Positions 15,577 through 22,955 of a stretch of DNA of 34,959 nt are shown here, in pieces. A model generated the notes under the pieces. It was not told the DNA's origin and did not search any database. It saw only the letters and a list, made by a program, of their open reading frames with translations. This stretch comes from Silvibacterium sp. (GTDB lineage: Bacteria > Acidobacteriota > Terriglobia > Terriglobales > Acidobacteriaceae), in contig JASHRS010000263.1 in NCBI GenBank assembly GCA_030037215.1, positions 1 to 34,959 on the forward strand. The letters are read 5' to 3'. Within the stretch, counting starts at the first letter, position 1; the number at the start of each line of letters is the position of its first letter. A program made the position numbers and the translations under genes.

Positions 15577-18500
15577 TTAAAAGATAAACTTGCCGGCAAT
15601 CTGGGCGATTCGCTGATTGCCGAAGGTCCCTGTGATCTCGCCAAAGTTCGACTGGCTGCCCTCATCCGCGTTTGGATTATCGAAGTGAGGAGTGTTGAAT
15701 GTATTGAAGAGTTCGAGTCGGAGTTCGAGGTTGTACCTTTCATTCCACGCAAATGTCTTAAACAGTGACGAGTCGAGATTGATATATCCAGGGCCATAGA
15801 GAAGGTTCCTACTCGCGTCTCCCGGAGCATTGCAGGTGATCGAGGTCGGCGTAGAGCAGTCGAAGGGCGTGCTGGTGAACGCTGCGGTATTGAAGTAGTG
15901 CAGTAGGGTGCGCTTGTCCCGCGGGATGACCGGGTCGCCAATGACATCTGGACGAAGACCGGGAAGGACTGACGACGGATTGTTGCCGCGTACCACGTTG
16001 ACTGGAGTTCCCGTCCGCATGTTGTAAATGGAGTTCAATTGCCAGCCGCCGAGCAACAGGTTGGTAGTCCTGTTCCAGTTCGGGAAGAAACGCTGGCCTC
16101 GACCAAAGGGAAGCCTATAGAGTCCGCTGAATACAAAATTGTGACGGACATCGTTGTCTGATGAGGCCCATTCCGCGCCCAGGTTATAGGGATTCTGCGG
16201 CTCGTTGTTGTTGTAATGGCCCAGGTTAAACGGCGCTGGACCGTTGTCCAGATCATGGGAGTAAGTGTAGGAGAGCAGGAAGCTGAGGTTGCGAGATTCA
16301 CGCTTTGTGAATTTAACCTGCAAGCCGTTGTAACTCATATCTCCGTAGTCGCTAAGGTACTGAATCTTGCCGAGATTAGGCGTAATCAGGTTGTTATAGT
16401 TGTTGGAGCTGTCGTAAGGGTTAGCATTGATGTTTCCGATTTGATAGGAGAGATTGCGTCCCAGTGACCCAACGTAGGCAACCTCCAAGGATAAATTGGT
16501 ACTCAGTTCCCGCTGCACGGCCAGGTTGAATTGCTGCGAGCTGCCGGTCTTGAGATGTGGATCGACAGCGTAAGTGGTCTCAAGATTTCCATCCGAAAGA
16601 GTCGCCGGGTCAATACGTCCGCTGGATGGTATGTTGATGGCGGTGTTGCGCGGTACACCAGTGTCGAGTACGTACTCATATGGAGGCCCGTCATACCAGT
16701 AGTTTGTGTAGACGGCTTGTTCGGCAAATGGATTGTTCTGAGTGAGGAAATCTTCGCGCCCGTCGTTTTCCGGCGAATAGAAGATACCGTATCCCCCGCG
16801 AACAACCGTTTTGTCGTTGAGCAGATAACTGAAGCCGATGCGCGGTGCGAAGTCGTTCATGCGCGACTCCATGAGCGAGCGCGAGTTACCGCCGCGGCCA
16901 GCCACGAGTATGTCTCCACTTGCAACATCAAAGTTTGCCTCGTAATTATTGCTTTCGACGTACGGCGCGGAGAACTCATACCGTATACCGTAGTTGAGAG
17001 TGAGCTTCGGTGACATTTTAAATGTGTCTTGTGCGTACAGCCCGAGATACCAGCTGCTGGTATGAGGCTGCGTCAGCTGGAGGCCGATATCCACATCAAA
17101 GGGCAGCCCAAGAAGCAGGTCGGCGACATCGGACCCACCGTTCGGGAAAGCGGCGCCAGAGACGTAGTAGCTGTAGGTTGGATCTGAGGTCTGGGAAAAC
17201 CCGTAGCTTCCGTAATATTCAAATCCTGTGGGGAAGAGCGAGAAAACAGGATGTGAACGCAGGCCCCGATACTCTTCGCCGAACTTAAACTCGTGCCGCG
17301 GTATCGAGCTCCAAGTGAAGTTATCAACGATGGAATAGTTGTTGTCGGAAACGTGGTATGGCTTATATGTAGAGCCGCCTGCGAGATAACCAGTTCCCAT
17401 ATAAATCTGCGGATAACCAACCGTCGCTGGATAGCCGGGCACGGTGATGTTACCGACACCGTATTTAGTCGAATAGTCTGTGCCATTCAAAAGGCTATAT
17501 AGATTCTCGTCGTAGCTGGAATAGCCAAAGCGGAATTCATTCAGCGCAGTCGGAGTGAACACACGGGTATAAGTCAGAGAGACGGTCTGACCCTCTACGT
17601 CCTCCTTGTTTGCCTGGTCGGCATCTCCGCCTCCGGGAACGACGGTCGCTCCGTGGTATGGATCGGTGACCAGCTGATTCGAGTTGAAGTAGTGATAGGT
17701 CAGATAGATTTTGTCTTTGTCGGAAATGTTCTCGTCATATCGCGCGTCGATTTGATTCTGCGTGTATGTCGTGGGTGAGTCGACGAAAAAGTTATTAAAC
17801 CAGCCGTTGTCTGTGCCGGGAAGATTGGGCTTCGGGAAGAAATTGAGCAATGTGTTTTTTCCGGCATTGCTGACACGGTTCGCAGGGATGATGTTGCCGG
17901 CAAACTGCTGCGAGCATCCGCCGTAGCACGCATAGGATACGTTGGGATCGAAGATGTTCACTTTCAGCCCTGCTGGTGCGCCGTAGAGCCCGGCAAAAGG
18001 GTCGACCATTTGCGAAAGATCCGCTGAACCGTCGGGAAGAAAGCTGATCTGATTGAGCGGCGGGGTAGCGTCCAAATATGTGTAGGCGTTGGTCTGTTGC
18101 GTGCGCTCATAGGAGCCAAAGAAAAATGCCTTGTTACGGATAATCGGGCCACCAAGCGTTCCGCCATAGTTGTGCTGCTTCAGAACCGAGGGCGGCTCTG
18201 TCGCCCCAAAGCCATATGGACGCGCAGCTGTGAAGTTTGGCCTGAAGAATTCGTATGCGTCACCATGAAATTTATTCGTACCCGCCTTGGTTTGGATCGA
18301 CACAACTGCGCCACCTGAACTGCCGAATTCGGCATTGTAAGAGGAGGTGGCAACTTTGAACTCCTGCACCGAATCGACGCTCGGCACCACGGTAATATCT
18401 TGAGTACGATTTGTTGTGGATTCAACACCATCAATCTGAATTGAGTTTCCGTACTCGCGGTTGCCATTGACGGAAATAGAAAAGGAATTGATGCTCCCGT

Positions 18501-19011
18501 TCCCCGTGATTACTCCAGGAACAAGGAATGGCAAGGCATAGAAGTTGCGTGACAGCAGGGGAAGATCCGTAATGTCCTGCGTTTCGAGAACAGCTCCTGT
18601 CTCTGAGCTTTGCGTTTGTAGCATCGTAGGTGCCTGCGTAACGATCACAGTTGTGCTCGCCGCACCGGGCTTAAGCTGGAAGTTCAGCAGCAATTTCTGA
18701 TCGATTACCAGATTGGCATTCTCCGCTATGCCCGTCTCGAATCCCTGCACCGAGGCCGTTACTTTGTACATGCCCGGCGTGACATTCAGAATTATGTACT
18801 CGCCAACTGCATTCGTCTGCGCATGAAACTTTACGCCTTTATTCACATCCGTTGCTGTGACAGTAGCGTTTGGAATAACTGCACCTGTGCTGTCAGTTAC
18901 TTGTCCAGTAATCGATCCGGTGGTCGCCTGAGCGCCTGCACGGCTGGCAGGGTAAACCAGGATCGAGAGGATTGCGCAGAGGCCAAGAAATTTTGACACA
19001 TTATTTTTCAT
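15577..19011 (-). CDS. Oar-like TonB-dependent outer-membrane receptor with carboxypeptidase-regulatory-like domain
   Basis: A 1144-aa outer-membrane protein. Residues 1-27 are a signal peptide ending SRAGAQA. Residues about 30-115 form a carboxypeptidase-regulatory-like (CarboxypepD_reg) domain (GSITGQVTDSTGAVIPNATV, GEYIILNVTPGMYKVTAS). Then comes a plug-like domain (LPLLSRNFYALPFLVPGV, SSYNAEFGSSGGAVVSIQTK), followed by a long Tyr/Asn-rich beta-barrel ending in an aromatic strand (IAGKFIF). This is the large receptor type abundant in Acidobacteriota and assumed to import oligosaccharides. An AAGGA sits 9 nt before the ATG. Context (araB/araD upstream, beta-helix and glycosidase downstream) suggests uptake of an arabinose/galactose-containing oligosaccharide. 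The substrate is not readable from the sequence. Confidence 0.92.
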   Translation of the reverse strand: MKNNVSKFLGLCAILSILVYPASRAGAQATTGSITGQVTDSTGAVIPNATVTATDVNKGVKFHAQTNAVGEYIILNVTPGMYKVTASVQGFETGIAENANLVIDQKLLLNFQLKPGAASTTVIVTQAPTMLQTQSSETGAVLETQDITDLPLLSRNFYALPFLVPGVITGNGSINSFSISVNGNREYGNSIQIDGVESTTNRTQDITVVPSVDSVQEFKVATSSYNAEFGSSGGAVVSIQTKAGTNKFHGDAYEFFRPNFTAARPYGFGATEPPSVLKQHNYGGTLGGPIIRNKAFFFGSYERTQQTNAYTYLDATPPLNQISFLPDGSADLSQMVDPFAGLYGAPAGLKVNIFDPNVSYACYGGCSQQFAGNIIPANRVSNAGKNTLLNFFPKPNLPGTDNGWFNNFFVDSPTTYTQNQIDARYDENISDKDKIYLTYHYFNSNQLVTDPYHGATVVPGGGDADQANKEDVEGQTVSLTYTRVFTPTALNEFRFGYSSYDENLYSLLNGTDYSTKYGVGNITVPGYPATVGYPQIYMGTGYLAGGSTYKPYHVSDNNYSIVDNFTWSSIPRHEFKFGEEYRGLRSHPVFSLFPTGFEYYGSYGFSQTSDPTYSYYVSGAAFPNGGSDVADLLLGLPFDVDIGLQLTQPHTSSWYLGLYAQDTFKMSPKLTLNYGIRYEFSAPYVESNNYEANFDVASGDILVAGRGGNSRSLMESRMNDFAPRIGFSYLLNDKTVVRGGYGIFYSPENDGREDFLTQNNPFAEQAVYTNYWYDGPPYEYVLDTGVPRNTAINIPSSGRIDPATLSDGNLETTYAVDPHLKTGSSQQFNLAVQRELSTNLSLEVAYVGSLGRNLSYQIGNINANPYDSSNNYNNLITPNLGKIQYLSDYGDMSYNGLQVKFTKRESRNLSFLLSYTYSHDLDNGPAPFNLGHYNNNEPQNPYNLGAEWASSDNDVRHNFVFSGLYRLPFGRGQRFFPNWNRTTNLLLGGWQLNSIYNMRTGTPVNVVRGNNPSSVLPGLRPDVIGDPVIPRDKRTLLHYFNTAAFTSTPFDCSTPTSITCNAPGDASRNLLYGPGYINLDSSLFKTFAWNERYNLELRLELFNTFNTPHFDNPNADEGSQSNFGEITGTFGNQRIAQIAGKFIF

Positions 19012-19119
19012 AATTTGCTGTCCTTAACTTGAGAATCGCTGACCAAATCCTGCAGTGGCGGTATCATTGCCGGTCGGAACGTAAGACCACAGGTACAGCG
19101 GCAGATTTAATACACTTTT

Positions 19120-19135
19120 GAGTAAACGAATTCTC
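19120..19135 (-). promoter_or_regulatory. Candidate LacI-type operator, site 1 (upstream of receptor gene)
   Basis: GAGTAAACGAATTCTC is a pseudo-palindrome with a central CG and a 13/16 match to GAGAAAACGTTTTCTC. It begins about ten bases downstream of the candidate -10 box, so it would overlap the transcription start, the usual place for a LacI-type repressor. Confidence 0.45.
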
Positions 19136-19145
19136 GAACGTGACA

Positions 19146-19175
19146 AAGCTACCCCTTTGATTCTGCAGTTGTCAA
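19146..19175 (-). promoter_or_regulatory. Candidate sigma70-like promoter for the receptor gene
   Basis: Reading leftward, a perfect TTGACA (19170-19175) is followed after 18 nt by TAGCTT (19146-19151), a weak -10. The receptor start codon is about 135 bp further on. The -35 lies in one arm of the ACCCCTT/AAGGGGT inverted repeat. Confidence 0.4.
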
Positions 19176-19242
19176 GGGGTTTTGCCAGTTTCCCAGCGTC
19201 ATCATTCGCGTTGCAAAGCACATGCACCAATTCGGCGTTTAA

Positions 19243-19268
19243 GCCAATTTTTAGAATTGGCCTAGGCC
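19243..19268. repeat. Two abutting palindromes (GCCAATT-N5-AATTGGC and GGCCTAGGCC)
   Basis: GCCAATT (19243-19249) and AATTGGC (19255-19261) form a perfect 7-bp inverted repeat with a 5-nt loop. It shares three bases with the perfect 10-bp palindrome GGCCTAGGCC (19259-19268). The pair lies about 100 bp past the araB stop. It may be a weak terminator for araB or a protein-binding site upstream of the receptor promoter; there is no clear T-run. Confidence 0.45.
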
Positions 19269-19365
19269 GCCTCTTCGCAAGAGTCTCCAAGACGCAGTGC
19301 GTTAGGTAAATGATTTCTCAAATTCACTAAGATTAAGTGGCAAACGAAACATGAACCTGGTTTGT

Positions 19366-20946
19366 CTAGGAAAAAGTGGCTCGTGTTGCGATGTTTCGCA
19401 GCTCCGGAAGAATATCCCCTAAAGCAACCGAGGGCGCATCTCTTTTCCCCAATGCAAAATACAGTCGGCGATAAAGCTGAAAGAGGCGATTGTAAACAGC
19501 CTGGGCATGGGGTCGAGGCAGATAGATTCGGAAGGGCAGGCAGACCTTTGCCTGAGCATCTTCTATCGTTGCAAACGCATCGGCTGCGAGCAGGGCAAAA
19601 ATGCTGGAACCCAGGCTGGTCGGAACTCCATCAGGCACAAGCACGGGTTTGCCCAGTACGTCAGCATATACCTGGTTTAAGACAGCATTATTCTGGGGAA
19701 TTCCTCCGGCGTTGATGACACGCTGCAATGGAACGCCATACTCCTCCATGCGCTCGAGAATAATTCGCGTATGAAGTGCCGTACCTTCGATAGCTGCATA
19801 CAGTTCATCCTGCGCAGTGTGGATAAGGTTCCACCCCAGCGTAACCCCGCTCAATTCGGGATTTACAAGGATGGTACGATCGCCATTGTCCCAACTCATC
19901 CGAAGCAGCCCTGTCTGCCCGGCGCGGTAGCGTTCCAACCCACGTGAAAGCTCCGCTATGCTGGTATCGGCGCGACGCGCTATAGCATCGAAAATGTCGC
20001 CGGTTGCGGAAAGTCCAGCTTCTACTCCGGTATAGGCAGGATGCACGCTGCCCGGGACGACTCCGCAGACGCCCGGAACAAGCGTGGGCGCTTTTTGCAT
20101 GGCTATGATGCATGTCGAAGTGCCGACGACGTTGACGGCATCGCCTTCGTGGCAACCCGCTCCGATAGCGTCCCAATGGGCATCAAATGCGCCGACTGGA
20201 ATCGGAATGCCGGAGCGCATGCCCAGACGCTCGGCCCATTCTGGTGCAAGATGGCCAGCCAGTTTGTCGGAAGTGAGATACTCACCCCCGAGCTTTTCGC
20301 GCACCCCATCGAATAACGGATCGAGCTTCGAGAGGAACTCCTGTGGTGGCAGCCCTCCCCAACGTGGATTCCAAAGCCACTTGTGGCCCATGGCGCAGAC
20401 GCTGCGTGTGACAGCACGAGGGTCGCGTATGCCGCAGAGCGTGGAGGCTACCATATCGCAGTTCTCAAGTGCAGTGGCGAACCGGCTACGCTTTTCAGGG
20501 TTGTGGCGTAGCCAATGCAGAAGTTTGGCGAATCCCCATTCGTGGGAGTAGACACCGCCACACCACTGAATTGCTTCGAGGTTCTCAGCATGGGCGAGTT
20601 CGGTAATTTCCCGAGCCTCTTCCTTGGCGCGATGATCGCACCACAGATAGTAGTCATCGAGGGGCTGCAGTTGAGCGTCAACAGGAATAACGCTGGAGCC
20701 GGTTGTATCGAGGGCGATTGCCTGTACGGCTTCCCCGGAAACACCGGATTCTTTCAGCGCCTTGCGGGCAGCCTGAGCAAGCGCATCCATCTGATCGTTA
20801 TGCGACTGAGTGGCATAGTCGGGATCATCGCGGCGACGCTTAAGAAGGTACTCCGCTGAAGCTGTAGCAAGTCGCCCACATTCACTATCAAGCAGCGTGA
20901 CCCGTACGCTTAACGTTCCAAAATCAACACCGGCGACAATGGCCAT
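19366..20946 (-). CDS. araB: L-ribulokinase (FGGY carbohydrate kinase)
   Basis: Phosphorylates L-ribulose to L-ribulose 5-phosphate in L-arabinose catabolism. The 526-aa protein starts with the ATP-binding VAGVDFGTLSVRVTLLDSE. It contains IALDTTGSSVIPVD and the substrate region DDYYLWCDHRAKEEA, then AFDAHWDAIGAGC (catalytic Asp), NVVGTSTCIIAM and INAGGIPQNNAVLNQ (the adenosine-binding GG motif). DFGTLSVR is characteristic of ribulokinases rather than xylulo- or glycerol kinases. It follows araD after 9 bp and is probably translated from the same mRNA. The product is the substrate of AraD. No arabinose isomerase gene is in the window. Confidence 0.93.
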   Translation of the reverse strand: MAIVAGVDFGTLSVRVTLLDSECGRLATASAEYLLKRRRDDPDYATQSHNDQMDALAQAARKALKESGVSGEAVQAIALDTTGSSVIPVDAQLQPLDDYYLWCDHRAKEEAREITELAHAENLEAIQWCGGVYSHEWGFAKLLHWLRHNPEKRSRFATALENCDMVASTLCGIRDPRAVTRSVCAMGHKWLWNPRWGGLPPQEFLSKLDPLFDGVREKLGGEYLTSDKLAGHLAPEWAERLGMRSGIPIPVGAFDAHWDAIGAGCHEGDAVNVVGTSTCIIAMQKAPTLVPGVCGVVPGSVHPAYTGVEAGLSATGDIFDAIARRADTSIAELSRGLERYRAGQTGLLRMSWDNGDRTILVNPELSGVTLGWNLIHTAQDELYAAIEGTALHTRIILERMEEYGVPLQRVINAGGIPQNNAVLNQVYADVLGKPVLVPDGVPTSLGSSIFALLAADAFATIEDAQAKVCLPFRIYLPRPHAQAVYNRLFQLYRRLYFALGKRDAPSVALGDILPELRNIATRATFS

Positions 20947-20955
20947 TGGAAAGAT

Positions 20956-21648
20956 TCAGCTCCCTTGGCCGTATGTGGCTTTCGCGCCATGCTTGCGGTA
21001 GTAGTGACGATCTTGCAGGGGCTGCGAGATTGGAGTACATGCGGCATTTAATGTAGTCGTGTGGTATGCCATTCGAGCGACCGCTTCAAGAAGCACCGCA
21101 TTGTGCGCGGCGCTCATGGCAGTAGTGCCCCAGGCAAAGGGTCCGTGGCCGGCCACAAGTACGGCTGGCGTTGCAAGAGGATCGATATTGCGGAACCGGC
21201 GCACGATGGCTTTGCCAGTGTTCAGAACGTAGTCACCCTCGATTTCTTCTTGCGTTAGCTCATCTGTAACCGGGATTTCACCGTAAAAGTAATCCGCGTG
21301 CGTGGTGCCGTATGGAGGAATGCTTCTGCCGGCCTGTGCCCACGCAGTAGCGAATTCTGAATGCGTGTGCACAACCCCGCCAATGGAGGGAAATTCTTTG
21401 TAGAGCAGCAGATGGGTAGCAAGGTCAGACGACGGCTTGAGCGAGCCTTCGACGATATTGCCATCCATGTCGACAAGCACAATGTCTTCGGAATTCATCT
21501 GCTCGTAGGAGACCCCGCTGGGTTTGATGGCCACCAGGCCTCTGCTACGGTCGATGCCGCTGGCATTGCCGAACGTGAACAGGACAAGTCCACTGCGGAC
21601 CAGCTCAAGGTTGGCTTCCAGAACCTGCTCTTTCAGTTCGATCGGCAA
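20956..21648 (-). CDS. araD: L-ribulose-5-phosphate 4-epimerase
   Basis: Epimerises L-ribulose 5-phosphate to D-xylulose 5-phosphate, feeding the pentose phosphate pathway. Class II aldolase-fold signatures are clear: LVLFTFGNASGIDR, VAIKPSGVSYEQM, the zinc ligands in VVHTHSEFATAWAQAG, GTTHADYFYGEIPVT and VLVAGHGPFAWG. The ORF track starts at 21801, inside the divergent regulator gene, with 51 extra residues that match nothing in the family. I place the start at the TTG at 21648 (LPIELKEQVLEANLELVRSG): AAAGGAAG lies just upstream and the length becomes 230 aa, as in known AraD proteins. It is the first gene of the minus-strand pentose unit. UlaF/SgbE-type epimerases are near relatives; neighbouring araB favours AraD. 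Confidence 0.92.
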   Translation of the reverse strand: MPIELKEQVLEANLELVRSGLVLFTFGNASGIDRSRGLVAIKPSGVSYEQMNSEDIVLVDMDGNIVEGSLKPSSDLATHLLLYKEFPSIGGVVHTHSEFATAWAQAGRSIPPYGTTHADYFYGEIPVTDELTQEEIEGDYVLNTGKAIVRRFRNIDPLATPAVLVAGHGPFAWGTTAMSAAHNAVLLEAVARMAYHTTTLNAACTPISQPLQDRHYYRKHGAKATYGQGS

Positions 21649-21673
21649 GAGGCTTCCTTTAATAAGAGTTCGC

Positions 21674-21689
21674 GAGAAAACATTTACTT
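21674..21689 (-). promoter_or_regulatory. Candidate LacI-type operator, site 2 (araD/lacI divergent region)
   Basis: GAGAAAACATTTACTT matches the inferred consensus GAGAAAACGTTTTCTC at 13 of 16 positions. It lies 25 bp upstream of the araD TTG start and two bases downstream of a possible -10 (TGTATC), where a repressor would block transcription of araD. It is 98 bp upstream of the regulator's own ATG. Confidence 0.45.
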
Positions 21690-21691
21690 CG

Positions 21692-21720
21692 GATACAATC
21701 GGAGCATAGTGGCGGAGTAA
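21692..21720 (-). promoter_or_regulatory. Possible araD promoter
   Basis: Reading leftward, TTACTC (21715-21720) and TGTATC (21692-21697) are separated by 17 nt. Both hexamers are imperfect; support comes mainly from position, immediately before operator site 2 and about 44 bp upstream of the araD start. Confidence 0.3.
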
Positions 21721-21731
21721 ATTTCCTGTCA

Positions 21732-21769
21732 AGTGAACCTGCCGCGCGGCGGTTTGCTGTTCACGTGAA
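21732..21769. repeat. Nested palindromes upstream of the lacI-family gene
   Basis: GTGAAC (21733-21738) and GTTCAC (21759-21764) are inverted copies flanking a perfect palindrome GCCGCGCGGC (21741-21750). The right arm is itself part of a second perfect palindrome TTCACGTGAA (21760-21769). They end 18 bp before the regulator's ATG and could be an autoregulatory site or a 5'-UTR hairpin; they do not match the operator consensus proposed here. Confidence 0.4.
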
Positions 21770-21787
21770 GAAACAAGGATAGATTCA

Positions 21788-22867
21788 ATGGCCCGGGCCA
21801 AACGAAACAGGACAGCACAACGCAGACCGGATATTCATGCAGTAGCACGTCACGCGAAGGTCTCCATTGCGACGGTCTCGCGTACGATCAACAAAGTGCC
21901 GACTGTCGACCCTAAGCTGGCTCAGAGAGTCTGGAAGGCGATCGAGGACTTAGGATTTTCGCCGAATACCCAGGCGCGCACGCTAGTTTCGGGAAAGAGC
22001 CGCCTACTGGGCCTGATTGTGTCTGAGATCACAAACCCGTTCTTTCCGGAACTGATTCAGGGATTTGAAGAAGTGGCAGTAGAAAACGGATACGAGATTC
22101 TGATCGGCTCTACAAATTATGATCCGCGCCGAATGGAAATCTGCATTCAGAGAATGCTGGAGCGAAAAGTTGATGGCGTTGCGGTGATGACATTTGGAAT
22201 CGAAACACCTTTACTCGATCGTCTTGCCGCCCGCGACGTTCCGCTTGTTTTTGTAGACAACTGCCCGAAGGGCTTTCTTTTCAGCTCGATCGAAGTCGAC
22301 TATTTTCATGGCATACGTGAAGGGGTGCAACATCTGGCGGTTCTGGGACATCGGAAGATCGGATTTATTAGCGGCCCGCTTCATCTTTATTCATCTCAGG
22401 CTCGGCAAAAAGCATTTCTGAGAGCTTTGGCCGAAGTTGGACTGGAAGTTCACCCGGAATGGCTGCGAGAGGGGAACCATACGTTGGAGGGCGGCATTGC
22501 CGCCATGAAAGATACCTTGCGCGCCGCGGACTTGCCTACGGCAATCATGTGTTCAAACGATATGACCGCGATCGGCGTCCTTCATGCTCTATATGGCACT
22601 GGATATAAAGTGCCGCAGGATTTTTCCGTAATTGGCTTTGACGACGTGAATATTGCCCAATTCATGCTTCCACCGTTGACTTCGGTCATGATGTCGCGGC
22701 GTGAGCTGGCACGATGTGCGGTGATGGCACTGCGTGATCATCTGGAACCACAGGCTTCGGCACAACAGCGCTACGGGGTAACAACCAGGCTAACGGTGAG
22801 GCAATCTACTGGTTATCCGCGACAGAAGGCAAGACCGGCAAGCCTTCCAAAGGCATCCGCTCGATAG
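21788..22867 (+). CDS. LacI-family transcriptional regulator
   Basis: A 359-aa repressor-type regulator. The N-terminal helix-turn-helix is clear (IHAVARHAKVSIATVSRTIN, residues about 15-35), followed by the hinge helix region FSPNTQARTLVSGKSRLLGL. The periplasmic-binding-protein-like effector domain has LIVSEITNPFFPELIQGFEE, VFVDNCPKG, IGFISGPLHLYSSQARQ, AIMCSNDMTAIGVLHALY and IGFDDVNIAQFMLPPLTSV. AAGGA precedes the ATG by 8 nt. It is divergent from araD-araB and is the obvious candidate for the operator-like sites found before araD, the receptor gene and the GH42 gene. The effector (arabinose, ribulose or an oligosaccharide) cannot be read from the sequence. Confidence 0.93.
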   Translation: MARAKRNRTAQRRPDIHAVARHAKVSIATVSRTINKVPTVDPKLAQRVWKAIEDLGFSPNTQARTLVSGKSRLLGLIVSEITNPFFPELIQGFEEVAVENGYEILIGSTNYDPRRMEICIQRMLERKVDGVAVMTFGIETPLLDRLAARDVPLVFVDNCPKGFLFSSIEVDYFHGIREGVQHLAVLGHRKIGFISGPLHLYSSQARQKAFLRALAEVGLEVHPEWLREGNHTLEGGIAAMKDTLRAADLPTAIMCSNDMTAIGVLHALYGTGYKVPQDFSVIGFDDVNIAQFMLPPLTSVMMSRRELARCAVMALRDHLEPQASAQQRYGVTTRLTVRQSTGYPRQKARPASLPKASAR

Positions 22868-22955
22868 AAAGCCATGCTGACAGAAAAGCCAGGAGGCACC
22901 TATTAAGCACAGCGATCGTCCAGAAAACCTCATTCGCGCAGGAGAAGCGAGCAAA

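Larger units (their letters stand above)
19012..19365. other. 354-bp intergenic region between araB and the receptor gene
   Basis: No convincing gene. It holds a candidate promoter and operator for the receptor gene (listed separately). It also holds the inverted repeat ACCCCTT/AAGGGGT (19151-19157 and 19174-19180, 16-nt loop) interleaved with the candidate -35, and two abutting palindromes at 19243-19268. The 88-aa ORF at 19024-19290 minus lacks family features and crosses these elements; I treat it as spurious. Confidence 0.6.

Noticed and set aside
19024-19290. 88-aa ORF upstream of the receptor gene
   Set aside because: Crosses the promoter, operator-like site and palindromes; no ribosome site or family resemblance.
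21760-21769. TTCACGTGAA as a fourth copy of the LacI-type operator
   Set aside because: Does not fit the GAGAAAACGTTTTCTC consensus; reported separately as a palindrome.
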